15,371 bases of DNA from an uncultured Bacteroidales bacterium (GCA_947074165.1 CAMTOT010000027.1:1-15371); one strand, 5' to 3'; shown: positions 6,898-14,947, counted from the stretch's first letter. Made by a program: numbers and translations. Notes: generated by a model from the sequence alone, not told the origin.

Positions 6898-8746
6898 ATT
6901 TTTTTATCAGTTCAATTAGTTTATCTACCGCCTCTGCTTCCGGGATATTCTTCTCCACGCACTCCTTGTTTTTATAAAGAGATATCTTGCCTCTGCCTGC
7001 TCCTACATAGCCGTAGTCGGCGTCTGCCATCTCTCCAGGACCATTTACTATACATCCCATAATGCCTATCTTAAGTCCGGTAAGATGCGATGTGGCATGT
7101 TTTACTTTTGCTATAGTGCTCTCAAGATCAAAAAGTGTCCTTCCGCATCCGGGACATGATATATACTCTGTTTTCGTTATTCTCAGACGAGCCGCCTGTA
7201 GAGTTGAGAACTCAAGACTCACAAGAGTAGCCGGAGATATGCGGTCATTATCATTATGCAGTGATAAACCGTTTATCAGTCTGTCGATAAGACAAGAACC
7301 AAGATCAGACGCGTATTTCACCTGAAGATTCTCTATATTAGGTTCATTATAATTACCGTGATAGATAAGCGGAAGAGTGACCGCGTCTTTTTCAAGCGTC
7401 AAAGCAAATGCGCGAAGTTCACCGGGTATATTGATATTACCGCTCTTTGCTACCAGAACGCATTTTTTGAGTGAGGCTATTTCTGCACGGTGTGATTTAT
7501 AGTCGTCATAAGTAAGCGACAGGAAGCTTAAATCATCATTACTCTCTCTAAGCTCATTTAGCTGTTTTACGTTATAAAGACGATAAATATTTTTTTCGCT
7601 GCAATGTGTGTCGAAGTTATTGTAATTGACAATAATGTTTTCAAAATCAACATCATCTGCCGAGTGATTGCCTATATATACATAATCAAGTGGATATTTC
7701 AAAAGCGACTCTTTTATATTCGAGTTGATATCCTCTATGATATGGTTGCTCATATCTGCTATAACAACAGGTAAATGCGAACCTCCAATATTATTAACCG
7801 GAGATGTGTCACGCCCTGTGATATTATACGGATCATACAACGGATCAGACGGTCCCTCGATTTCCGGATGATTTGCCCGCGATGTAATATAATTAACAAG
7901 TTTTGCCGCTACGGGAACTTCAAGCTGAGGCGCTTCACTAAGTGATACTCTTATAGTGTCGCCAATACCGTCGGAAAGAAGCGCTCCTATGCCGAGTGCC
8001 GATTTAATGCGTCCGTCTTCACCCTCACCTGCCTCTGTAACGCCAAGATGAAGCGGGAATGTCATTCCTTCTTTCTCCATTGCTTTCACAAGTAATCGCA
8101 CTGTACGTACCATCACGACTGTGTTTGACGCTTTTATTGATATGACTACATTGTAGAACTGCTCAGCGACGCTTATGCGAAGGAACTCCATGCATGACTC
8201 AACCATCCCTTCCGGTGTGTCACCGTATCTGCTCATTATACGGTCAGAAAGTGATCCGTGATTGACGCCGATTCTGATTGCTGTATTGTTTTCTTTGCAT
8301 AGATTGATAAACGGCACGAATCTGACTCTTATCTTTTCTATCTCCTGCAAATACTCTTCGTCTGTATATTCAAGTGATTTGAATGTACGTGCGCTGTCTA
8401 CATAGTTGCCTGGATTAATTCTTACCTTCTCTACATTAAGCGCGGCCGCATCCGCAGCTTTGGGATTGAAATGTATATCTGCTACAAGCGGCGTATCATA
8501 TCCGGCGTCTCTTACTGCCTGACGAATATTTGCGAGGTTGACTGACTCTCGTTCCCCTTGCGCGGTAAGTCTGACATAATCAGCTCCGTTCTCAATTATC
8601 TTTATTATCTGAGCTACAGATGCCCCGGTGTCAAGTGTCGAGGTGTTGGTCATTGACTGAAGTCGTATAGGATTATCGCCTCCGAGTGGAGTATTGCCTA
8701 TCTTTACTTCCGATGATTTGCGACGTTTGTAGTTATACAGATCCAT
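6884..8746 (-). CDS. ispG: 4-hydroxy-3-methylbut-2-enyl diphosphate synthase IspG (GcpE), large three-domain form
   Basis: IspG carries out the sixth step of the MEP isoprenoid pathway, reducing the cyclic diphosphate MEcPP to HMBPP with a 4Fe-4S cluster. At 620 residues it is the long form with three parts: an N-terminal TIM barrel (about 5-270, with RLQSMTNT and ADIHFN), a large central insertion (about 280-510), and a C-terminal iron-sulfur domain. The cluster ligands are visible: C531 and C534 in CPGCGRT, C565 in GIMGCIVNGPGE, and the ligand glutamate E572. The start at 8746 gives MDLYNYKRRKSSEVKIG, which fits family members. A TATCTTTG -7 element lies 37 bases upstream. It is the first gene of an ispG-MATE pair. 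Confidence 0.97.
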   Translation of the reverse strand: MDLYNYKRRKSSEVKIGNTPLGGDNPIRLQSMTNTSTLDTGASVAQIIKIIENGADYVRLTAQGERESVNLANIRQAVRDAGYDTPLVADIHFNPKAADAAALNVEKVRINPGNYVDSARTFKSLEYTDEEYLQEIEKIRVRFVPFINLCKENNTAIRIGVNHGSLSDRIMSRYGDTPEGMVESCMEFLRISVAEQFYNVVISIKASNTVVMVRTVRLLVKAMEKEGMTFPLHLGVTEAGEGEDGRIKSALGIGALLSDGIGDTIRVSLSEAPQLEVPVAAKLVNYITSRANHPEIEGPSDPLYDPYNITGRDTSPVNNIGGSHLPVVIADMSNHIIEDINSNIKESLLKYPLDYVYIGNHSADDVDFENIIVNYNNFDTHCSEKNIYRLYNVKQLNELRESNDDLSFLSLTYDDYKSHRAEIASLKKCVLVAKSGNINIPGELRAFALTLEKDAVTLPLIYHGNYNEPNIENLQVKYASDLGSCLIDRLINGLSLHNDNDRISPATLVSLEFSTLQAARLRITKTEYISCPGCGRTLFDLESTIAKVKHATSHLTGLKIGIMGCIVNGPGEMADADYGYVGAGRGKISLYKNKECVEKNIPEAEAVDKLIELIKKYGDM

Positions 8747-8782
8747 TATTTTGTATTTAATTACTTAATTCTAACATTATAA

Positions 8783-8790
8783 CAAAGATA
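8783..8790 (-). promoter_or_regulatory. -7 element of the ispG promoter
   Basis: On the minus strand this reads TATCTTTG, the same octamer as the lipoprotein promoter at 2880-2887. The best -33 candidate is TTG at 8815-8813, 22 bases away, which is weak and lies inside the terminator of the uptake operon. The predicted start near 8776 gives a 30-base leader. Confidence 0.65.
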
Positions 8791-8794
8791 GTAT

Positions 8795-8839
8795 AAAAAA
8801 AGGTCAGCTCAGCAACCCGGTTTAGGATTACTGAGCTGA
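8795..8839 (-). terminator. Intrinsic terminator of the uptake operon, overlapping the last gene's stop codon
   Basis: On the minus strand TCAGCTCAG (8839-8831) pairs with CTGAGCTGA (8812-8804) over 9 bp, followed by CC and seven T (8801-8795). The TGA stop codon of the substrate-binding protein gene (8811-8809) lies inside the 3' arm. Confidence 0.85.
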
Positions 8840-9885
8840 ACTGCTTCTTCATGGCTAAGATTATAATGATAAAATAATCTGAAAAATTCCTGACTGCTCT
8901 TTACTATGTCGATATTCATTTCTTCCGGAAATAATGTGTTTGATAGCCACATGTATCCGATTAGTCTGTTCATGCCTGGTGGACGGTCTATCCATCCGAA
9001 TGGTCGCCACGGAACCTGGATAACTTTATTTTGCTTTACCGCATTTAGGTCTGACCATAATTTATTCTGTTTTATTTCCTTATATGAGCTCATTGAATCG
9101 AAATTGCCTGACCATACAAGTATATATTCCGGATTCCATGCGTAGATCTGCTCTATCGATACGGAGGTCATTCCTTTTCCGGGCAGGACATCTACAGACC
9201 GTGCTACATTATCGCCACCGCATAACTCGATAAGCAAACTGTGGACGGAACCTTTCGGATCGGTGGCAAGCCCGTTTATGCCTTCTGCATAGTAGATTCT
9301 TTTTCTTTTATCCTGAGGTATCCCGGCAATCTTTTGTGGAATTGGGTCAATATTCGACTCAATAAAAGATATTAGTTCGGCAGACTTCTGTTCTTTGTCG
9401 AGAAGACTTCCCATATATCTCATTATTTCTTTATATCTCGAGATATCCATATCCATAAGAATAACCGGAATATTCAACTTTTTCTGAAGAATATCGGCCT
9501 TTTCTATTATATCCGGACTTAGTTTCTGCGACCATAATATAATATCGGGTTTTAATGATACTATCTCTTCATGAGAGCCGGCCTCAATAACGTACGGTTT
9601 ATTCTCATAGAATGATTTTTTAAGATATCTCTTTTCCGTATCGGTGTAGTTGAATCCGACATTAACATTTCTCACAGTATCTAACGAATAAAACATTAAT
9701 GTTGAATGCCGGTCTATAAATATTCTTTCAAGCCGGAGTGGAATCTCTATCTTTCTGCCGGCCATATCTTCGAATATTCTTGTGGTATGCCCCTCTGTCC
9801 TTTGTATCCTGCCTGTACATCCGCAAAACAGATATAAGGTAAACGATATGACTATATAAATATAATGGGTTTTAGTTTTATCCAT
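8809..9885 (-). CDS. ABC transporter substrate-binding lipoprotein (BtuF/FepB-type, TroA-like fold)
   Basis: This is the extracytoplasmic binding component of a type II ABC importer for metal chelates or tetrapyrroles. The N-terminus is a lipoprotein signal: a short charged head (MDKTKTH), a hydrophobic core, and LFCGC with the lipid-attachment Cys at residue 23. The mature protein begins with the family phrase EDMAGRKIEIPLRLERIF. It continues with KPDIILWS, a long connecting helix, and a second lobe with WNPEYILVW. The late motif PWRPFGWIDRPPGMNRLIGY (about residues 297-316) is typical of COG0614 members for metal or chelate ligands. I start at the ATG at 9885, five bases after the receptor gene stop. 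A TTG at 9894 would add three residues and overlap that stop by four bases. It is the last gene of the uptake operon. The substrate is not decided by sequence. Confidence 0.88.
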   Translation of the reverse strand: MDKTKTHYIYIVISFTLYLFCGCTGRIQRTEGHTTRIFEDMAGRKIEIPLRLERIFIDRHSTLMFYSLDTVRNVNVGFNYTDTEKRYLKKSFYENKPYVIEAGSHEEIVSLKPDIILWSQKLSPDIIEKADILQKKLNIPVILMDMDISRYKEIMRYMGSLLDKEQKSAELISFIESNIDPIPQKIAGIPQDKRKRIYYAEGINGLATDPKGSVHSLLIELCGGDNVARSVDVLPGKGMTSVSIEQIYAWNPEYILVWSGNFDSMSSYKEIKQNKLWSDLNAVKQNKVIQVPWRPFGWIDRPPGMNRLIGYMWLSNTLFPEEMNIDIVKSSQEFFRLFYHYNLSHEEAVQLSNPKPGC

Positions 9886-9890
9886 ATTAC

Positions 9891-11936
9891 TCAAAAATTA
9901 TAAACAAGATTGGTAAAGAAGGTGCGCCCTTCACGCGGATAGTTTACACTTATGCAATAGTATTTGTCAGTAAAATTCTTTGCCCCGGCCTCTATGTTTA
10001 ATCCGTCTATGATTTTACATGTCACCTTTGCGTTGAATATTGTGTATCCCGGCAGTTTATCACCTTTGCTTGTTATATATCTGGATGAGTTTGATTCCAT
10101 ATCTCCAAGCAGGCAGATATCATAGAAAGGCAATTTGTATTTGAAGTATCCTACAAACTTGTGATCAGGTACTCCAACGTATTTTATTGATTCGTCATAC
10201 TTGTTTTTTCTGTGTATATAGCTGTAATTAAATCCGACGTTAAGAGCACTCAACGGTTTTATCCCGATGCCTATTTCATATCCCTGAAACAAAGCTTCTC
10301 CTGCGTTTGTGTTCTTATACAATGGTGTTCCGTCATCCTGCGTTCCTACTGTTATCTGATATATTGCATCCTTTAATTCGTTGCGGAACAATGATACACT
10401 ATATTGAAAGTATTTACTAACATATCCTTCGCACGTGATATCATATATATAAGCAAACTCTGATTTAAGTTCGGGATTGGGTTCCTGAGAACCTAATCTG
10501 CATGAATATCTGTCTTTCTGGGAGGCGAAATGCGATTTGCCCGACGCTGATGCCGTAAGAGAGTGACTATTTAGAAAACTGTATTTAAGACCAATCTGAT
10601 AATTAAAAGCATCATCGCTTTTTACGGGGAAATCATATAAAACGTTTTTGTCTCCTGTATAGTAATTTGTACCGTACTCCTGTGCTTTTGAATTACTTCT
10701 GTAATTATAGCTTAATCCTGTTATGATATCAAAAGATGAGGTAAGTGAATAGATATCCTCTATGCCTATAGATATAGTATTATCAATATATTCCTGTACC
10801 GGCTCCCCGTCTATTTCTTTTTGTCCGATTGTTTCATTTGCTTTAATTGATCCGTTATGTTCCTTATGCGAATCGTATTTCTCATGGAAAGCAATCCTAA
10901 ATGTATTTTCTTTTATCTTATTCTCTAAGATGACTGATCCACCTGCCGAATAATCGTCATAGATGCTATGGAATGCTCTCTTCGTGTTTTGTGTAAGATA
11001 TTTATCATCGTCAAACTGATCCATTACATTGTAATAATTATCATAAAAGGCTGTGATGTTAAGCTTTATTATGTCGTGTATTTTAGTTGTGGATTTATAA
11101 TATATGCTCTTTTTATTATAATCCGGATAATCACGAAACTGACCACCTGCTATTGACGGCGAGATCTGTTTTGACGCTTTTTGATAAATTAGATTCACTG
11201 AGTACTCATTGTCTGCGTTGGGGGTATATCCTATTTTTGCGCTGAGTTTTAAATCCCGGTACGCGGAATGCTCTCGCTTACCTCCGTCTTCAGCTTCAGT
11301 AGCGACAAATTTTTTAGACATTGTATTAAACTTATTGTCAATATAGGAGGCTCCGCACATAGCATACCATTTACCCATGTTGCTCCCTATATTTATAGCC
11401 CCTGTGTATGCGCCTGTTTCTCCTTCTCCAAATTTACATCCCGCCATACCGTTTGCTTCAAATTTTTCGCTTGGCTTTCTTGATACTATATTTATAGCTC
11501 CTCCCATTGCATTAGCTCCGTATAATACGGATGTAAGACCTTTGTCAACTTTTATTTGTGAAAAATCAAATGTCATAAATCTTGTTATATCTACATTCCC
11601 GTCGTAGGGCACATAGATAGGTATGCCGTCATAATAAATAGGCACCTGCAGCATATTGAATCCTCTGACGTATAAGGAACCCTCGTTGCGGGCTCCTGAC
11701 TCTGATATTGAGATGCCCGGCAGCATATTGATTGCTTCTGTCAGATTGGTTCGGTTGTAATCTGACATTTGCTCCATCATAATTTTGTCTGAAGACGCGG
11801 CGGCACCCTTTGTGGCGATTATATTTACATTACCCAATTGATATATTTTTGTGGTATCGGGTATCGCGACAGGCTCTTTAGCAATCAGTGAGTGAGCTGT
11901 GAGCATGATTACAAATGATAATATACCTTTTCTCAT
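9891..11936 (-). CDS. TonB-dependent outer-membrane receptor (haem, corrinoid or metal-chelate type)
   Basis: This 681-residue receptor has a signal peptide (MRKGILSFVIMLTAHSLIAK), a TonB-box-like segment (GNVNIIATKG, about 31-40), and a plug domain (about 48-160). The plug contains LYVRGFNMLQVPIYYDGIPI and then VLYGANAMGGAINIVSRKP. A 22-strand-type barrel follows and ends in a terminal aromatic residue (NLVYNF). It is a plain receptor, without the carboxypeptidase-like N-terminal domain of SusC-type glycan receptors, which favours a small chelate ligand over a polysaccharide. It lies fourth in the operon, 74 bases after the methylase gene and directly before the binding protein gene. The 74-base gap is the largest in the operon and AT-rich; I see no clear promoter or terminator in it. 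Ligand assignment rests on context only. Confidence 0.92.
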   Translation of the reverse strand: MRKGILSFVIMLTAHSLIAKEPVAIPDTTKIYQLGNVNIIATKGAAASSDKIMMEQMSDYNRTNLTEAINMLPGISISESGARNEGSLYVRGFNMLQVPIYYDGIPIYVPYDGNVDITRFMTFDFSQIKVDKGLTSVLYGANAMGGAINIVSRKPSEKFEANGMAGCKFGEGETGAYTGAINIGSNMGKWYAMCGASYIDNKFNTMSKKFVATEAEDGGKREHSAYRDLKLSAKIGYTPNADNEYSVNLIYQKASKQISPSIAGGQFRDYPDYNKKSIYYKSTTKIHDIIKLNITAFYDNYYNVMDQFDDDKYLTQNTKRAFHSIYDDYSAGGSVILENKIKENTFRIAFHEKYDSHKEHNGSIKANETIGQKEIDGEPVQEYIDNTISIGIEDIYSLTSSFDIITGLSYNYRSNSKAQEYGTNYYTGDKNVLYDFPVKSDDAFNYQIGLKYSFLNSHSLTASASGKSHFASQKDRYSCRLGSQEPNPELKSEFAYIYDITCEGYVSKYFQYSVSLFRNELKDAIYQITVGTQDDGTPLYKNTNAGEALFQGYEIGIGIKPLSALNVGFNYSYIHRKNKYDESIKYVGVPDHKFVGYFKYKLPFYDICLLGDMESNSSRYITSKGDKLPGYTIFNAKVTCKIIDGLNIEAGAKNFTDKYYCISVNYPREGRTFFTNLVYNF

Positions 11937-12010
11937 AATAACACAAGTATTAAAAATTTTACTATATCCATTTATTTATATACACTTATCAATAAGCTTC
12001 ATCTCAGCCG

Positions 12011-12769
12011 TTAATTCATATCTGTAGCAACAATATTTACATTTACATATTTTCCGATGAAGAATACAAAAGGGGCTAACATCTCACGATTTTCAATAAC
12101 CTCAAATACAGTATCGAGTGTGGCCATGGCGCAATCCTGATTCTTAAGAGATATCATAGATGCTATTACTACGGGCAGTGTACCTTCAATACCTTCCGAT
12201 TTAAAGATCTTAATGATATCCTTTAGATTGTCATAAGCCATATAAAGAGCAAGAGTAGTGCCATGTTTGAAAAGATGACTTATATCACGGAGATGATCAA
12301 TGCGGTCGTCTATCTTATCAGCGATAGCGTATACTATGCTGTTGCTTTCTGATTTTTCGGTGATGGGTATTGCGAAAAGACTTGTTGCCGCACTTGCCGC
12401 GGTCAATCCGGGGATCACATTAAATCTGACTCCCATCTCCTTTAGTCGTTTACAGTCGCTTCCCCCTCCGTTGAACATCATTGCATCTCCCGCCTTTATT
12501 CTGACTACCTTTTTTCCCTGTAAATATAGATCGCGGGCTACCTCAAGAATATCTTCAGTGACAGGCCCATTTTCTATATGTCGGTTGATAAATTTTACAA
12601 TCGCCTTTTTACCTGCTGCGTTTAGTACATGTGTGGCGGGAAGACAATCGTATAACACATAATCAGCTTCGCTCATAATGTTTTTTGCTTTTATGGTAAG
12701 TAGCTCGGGATCGCCGGGGCCGGTTCCTATCATTGTGACAGGATACAGTGTTTTTGTTGATTCTTTCAT
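12011..12769 (-). CDS. SUMT-like tetrapyrrole (corrin/porphyrin) methylase within an uptake operon
   Basis: The 252-residue protein is a SAM-dependent tetrapyrrole methylase related to uroporphyrinogen-III C-methyltransferase, the enzyme that makes precorrin-2. Clear family motifs are IGTGPGDPELLTIKA (14-28), the YD pair at 40-41, and PGLTAASAATS (120-130). Other key motifs are altered. The usual KGGDPFVFGRGGEE is here KAGDAMMFNGGGSD (92-105), and the THR segment after the IP motif reads TEK (137-139). It may therefore be a divergent paralog rather than a housekeeping SUMT. There is no sign of the CysG dehydrogenase domain. It lies between the ABC ATPase gene (16-base gap) and the TonB receptor gene, with no other cobalamin or sirohaem genes nearby. 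A role in modifying an imported tetrapyrrole is inference. Confidence 0.85.
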   Translation of the reverse strand: MKESTKTLYPVTMIGTGPGDPELLTIKAKNIMSEADYVLYDCLPATHVLNAAGKKAIVKFINRHIENGPVTEDILEVARDLYLQGKKVVRIKAGDAMMFNGGGSDCKRLKEMGVRFNVIPGLTAASAATSLFAIPITEKSESNSIVYAIADKIDDRIDHLRDISHLFKHGTTLALYMAYDNLKDIIKIFKSEGIEGTLPVVIASMISLKNQDCAMATLDTVFEVIENREMLAPFVFFIGKYVNVNIVATDMN

Positions 12770-12785
12770 AATGATTTATATTAAA

Positions 12786-13562
12786 TTACAGAAGAGGTAT
12801 ACACACCTTTCTTTCATTGTCTGGTTTTTTTATCTGATTGATTATTATATCTATGTCGTAAAGTCTGTTAAGCATTGACTCTGTAATTACTTTATCACAA
12901 TGACCCGACATTACCGCGGTACCTGAATCAACAAGTATTACTTTCGAATCGCACATAAATACATGATCAGGTGAGTGTGTAGCCATTATTATTCCTAATG
13001 AATGTTCTCTCAGCTCTCTTATCTGTTTGATTATCTTTATCTGATTTCCGAAGTCCAGACTTGAGGTGGGTTCGTCCATAACTATGAACGAGGCTTTTTG
13101 CGCAAGTGCTCTCGCTGTGATAACAAGTTGCTGCTCTCCGCCGCTCAGGGTACTGAAATTTCTATCCCTCAGATGTGAAATATTCATTTTCTCAAGTGAC
13201 TCTTCCGCTATAATTATGTCTTTCTTAGATGGTGAAGAAAACATATTGACATGAGATATCCTCCCCATAAGTACCATCTCTATTACCGGATAAGAGAATG
13301 GCATGGCGTGAGCCTGTGGTATATAGGCTATGCAGTTGGCAAACTTGCGTCTGTCCCATGCCTTTATGCTCTTTTCATTGAGAAATAGATCACCGGAGAT
13401 AGGAGGAAGAATGCCCAGCAGAGTTTTAAATAATGTGGTTTTTCCTGTGCCGTTTCTGCCCAGCACACATACTATATCTCCAGTATCGATATCAAGGGTT
13501 ACATCTCTCAGAACTGTTTTATTATAATAACCCATACTGCAATTATTTACTCTTAGTTTCAT
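12786..13562 (-). CDS. ABC transporter ATP-binding protein (FepC/BtuD-type)
   Basis: This 258-residue cytoplasmic ATPase powers the importer. All nucleotide-binding elements are intact: Walker A GRNGTGKT (35-42), Q-loop Gln83, signature LSGGE (139-143), Walker B FIVMDEP (159-165, with D163 and catalytic E164), D-loop SSLD (167-170) and switch His196 in MATHS. The length and PQAHAMPFSYPVIEMVLMGR region are characteristic of the FepC/BtuD/HmuV group that pairs with FecCD-type permeases. It starts 12 bases after the permease stop codon, consistent with tight co-expression. It would form a dimer serving two copies of the adjacent permease. Confidence 0.95.
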   Translation of the reverse strand: MKLRVNNCSMGYYNKTVLRDVTLDIDTGDIVCVLGRNGTGKTTLFKTLLGILPPISGDLFLNEKSIKAWDRRKFANCIAYIPQAHAMPFSYPVIEMVLMGRISHVNMFSSPSKKDIIIAEESLEKMNISHLRDRNFSTLSGGEQQLVITARALAQKASFIVMDEPTSSLDFGNQIKIIKQIRELREHSLGIIMATHSPDHVFMCDSKVILVDSGTAVMSGHCDKVITESMLNRLYDIDIIINQIKKPDNERKVCIPLL

Positions 13563-13574
13563 ACATATGGATGT

Positions 13575-14579
13575 TTAGTTGGTTATTCTTTTTCCTTTTG
13601 CAAGGAAAAGTAAGAAAGCAGGAGCACCGGTTATCGAAGTTATTATGCCTATTGGTATCTCAAGTGCCGTAATAGAACGTGAAATATTATCTACCCATAA
13701 AAGGAATATAGCCCCGCATAGAAATGAAAATGGCATTAACTTGCGAGTATCCGCCCCTATGACAAATCTGCAAAAGTGAGGTATGATAAGTCCTATCCAA
13801 CCGATTAGTCCGGTAAAGGAGATAATGGAGGCAGTTATAAGCGTAGCGCAAAGAATCGTTATTAATCTTATTCGCGCCGGATTTATGCCCAGACTAAATG
13901 CTTCATCTTCGCTTAAGGAGAGAGCATTGAGTTTCCAGGATATAAGCATAAGTGGGATTATGCCTATCATAAGAGAGGGGAGTAAGGATTTTATGTCGCT
14001 TGTAGTTACGGATGTAAGCGATCCCATCATCCAGAATGTTATAGCGGGAAGCTTGGTGTCCTGATCTGCTACATATTTAAGAAGAGAGATCGCAGATCCG
14101 AATAAAGCGCTTATTATCATTCCCGTCAGTATGAGCATTAATATCTCATCATTTCCCTTTTTTAGTATTTTACTTATACCGTAGGTGATAAAAACAGCGA
14201 GAAGACCAAATCCGAAACTTATTATTTGTATGCCAAAGCTGTTTAAAGAAAGTAATATACCAACAGAAGCACCGCAGGCTGCTCCGGATGATACGCCCAA
14301 TATGTCGGGACTTACCATCGGATTTCTAAATACTGCCTGATATGAAGTCCCGGCCATTGATAATACTCCGCCGGCAAGCAGCGCCATTATAATTCTCGGC
14401 AACCTTACATTAAATAATATTACATTTATAAAAGGGTTTTCAGTGTGATTAAATAAAGCTTCCGTTAGTTCCTGGTATGATATCCCATATCTGCCTATGC
14501 AAAATGATATCATAGTGGATACTGCCAGAAGTAATGATATTATTATGTATGTTGCCGAGTTGTAAGATGATTTTGTCAT
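13575..14579 (-). CDS. FecCD/BtuC-type ABC transporter permease
   Basis: This 334-residue inner-membrane permease has the roughly ten-helix layout of the iron-siderophore/haem/B12 permease family. Diagnostic segments are RLPRIIMALLAGGVLSMAGT (58-77), FRNPMVSPDILGVSSGAA, the ATPase-coupling stretch LSEDEAFSLGINPAR (about 220-234), FTGLIGWIGLIIPHFCR (about 255-271) and PIGIITSITGAPAFL near the end. The ATG at 14579 opens with MTKSSYNSATYI and a first membrane helix. It is the first gene of the five-gene uptake operon, preceded by about 500 bases with no credible gene and several regulatory-looking structures. Substrate choice within the family (haem, corrinoid, ferric chelate) cannot be read from the permease. 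Confidence 0.95.
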   Translation of the reverse strand: MTKSSYNSATYIIISLLLAVSTMISFCIGRYGISYQELTEALFNHTENPFINVILFNVRLPRIIMALLAGGVLSMAGTSYQAVFRNPMVSPDILGVSSGAACGASVGILLSLNSFGIQIISFGFGLLAVFITYGISKILKKGNDEILMLILTGMIISALFGSAISLLKYVADQDTKLPAITFWMMGSLTSVTTSDIKSLLPSLMIGIIPLMLISWKLNALSLSEDEAFSLGINPARIRLITILCATLITASIISFTGLIGWIGLIIPHFCRFVIGADTRKLMPFSFLCGAIFLLWVDNISRSITALEIPIGIITSITGAPAFLLFLAKGKRITN

Positions 14580-14663
14580 ATAGTTGCATGTTTTAGCTTT
14601 ATGTCTTTATATCTAAAAGAGATAACGGTGTTTAATCGTTGTCTTCTTGTATTATTAAAAACT

Positions 14664-14682
14664 AAAAACATGCCATGTTTTT
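14664..14682. promoter_or_regulatory. 19-base perfect dyad in the uptake operon leader
   Basis: AAAAACATG (14664-14672) and CATGTTTTT (14674-14682) are perfect inverted 9-base arms around a single central C. The geometry suits a dimeric DNA-binding protein about 85-100 bases upstream of the permease start. A weak RNA hairpin is the alternative. Confidence 0.4.
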
Positions 14683-14731
14683 TAAGTGTCTTATAGTTAG
14701 GGTAGTATGTGTTTTTGTGGCGATGCGTTAA

Positions 14732-14747
14732 ACTACAAATATGTAGT
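14732..14747. promoter_or_regulatory. 16-base dyad overlapping a near-consensus -7 box
   Basis: ACTACA (14732-14737) and TGTAGT (14742-14747) are perfect inverted arms around AATA. On the minus strand the dyad contains CATATTTG (14743-14736), one base off TAnnTTTG, so a repressor bound here could block a proximal promoter of the uptake operon. No -33 element at good spacing is evident. Confidence 0.4.
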
Positions 14748-14850
14748 ATCCGGAATTTTATACGACTCAAATGTCTTGATATAAAATAAAAAAAAATGGA
14801 TGATCCGTGCCTTTTCAAAAATCTCCCAACCAATACTATATATGAATCAA

Positions 14851-14947
14851 CGGTTGCCGGAAAGTGCAACAGCTGATTCCGACTTTGGAATCAACGGATT
14901 CCAAAGAGGGAAACGCCTGTTGCCGATATCGGCAACCGCCGTTGCAC
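14851..14947 (-). ncRNA. Candidate structured leader RNA (three helices plus a competing pairing)
   Basis: Read on the minus strand, this block is visibly richer in G and C than its AT-rich surroundings. GTGCAAC (14947-14941) pairs with GTTGCAC (14870-14864), closing two internal hairpins. One is the perfect palindrome GTTGCCGATATCGGCAAC (14936-14919, 7-bp stem, ATAT loop). The other is CTTTGGAATC-CGTT-GATTCCAAAG (14906-14883, 10 bp). Just downstream, CGGCAACCG (14859-14851) is complementary over 9 bases to CGGTTGCCG (14938-14930), the 5' arm of the first hairpin, giving a pseudoknot or switch. It lies in the leader of the uptake operon. I do not recognise it as a known riboswitch class, and it lacks the cobalamin riboswitch B12 box. 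A DNA-level repeat element is the alternative. Confidence 0.45.

Noticed and set aside
9886..9894. TTG start for the substrate-binding protein overlapping the receptor stop
   Set aside because: The ATG at 9885 gives a normal lipoprotein signal; TTG starts are uncommon and add only three residues. It remains possible.
12300..12662. 120-residue + strand ORF opposite the methylase gene
   Set aside because: It is antisense to a gene with clear family motifs and has no recognisable features.
14576..14869. 97-residue minus-strand ORF in the leader
   Set aside because: It overlaps the permease start and runs through the structured block and poly-T tract. Its composition looks random and I recognise no family.
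14851..14947. Cobalamin riboswitch upstream of the uptake operon
   Set aside because: The context would fit, but I find no B12 box (GCCAGGAGACCTGCC-like) or GGGAA...GGTG core on the operon strand.
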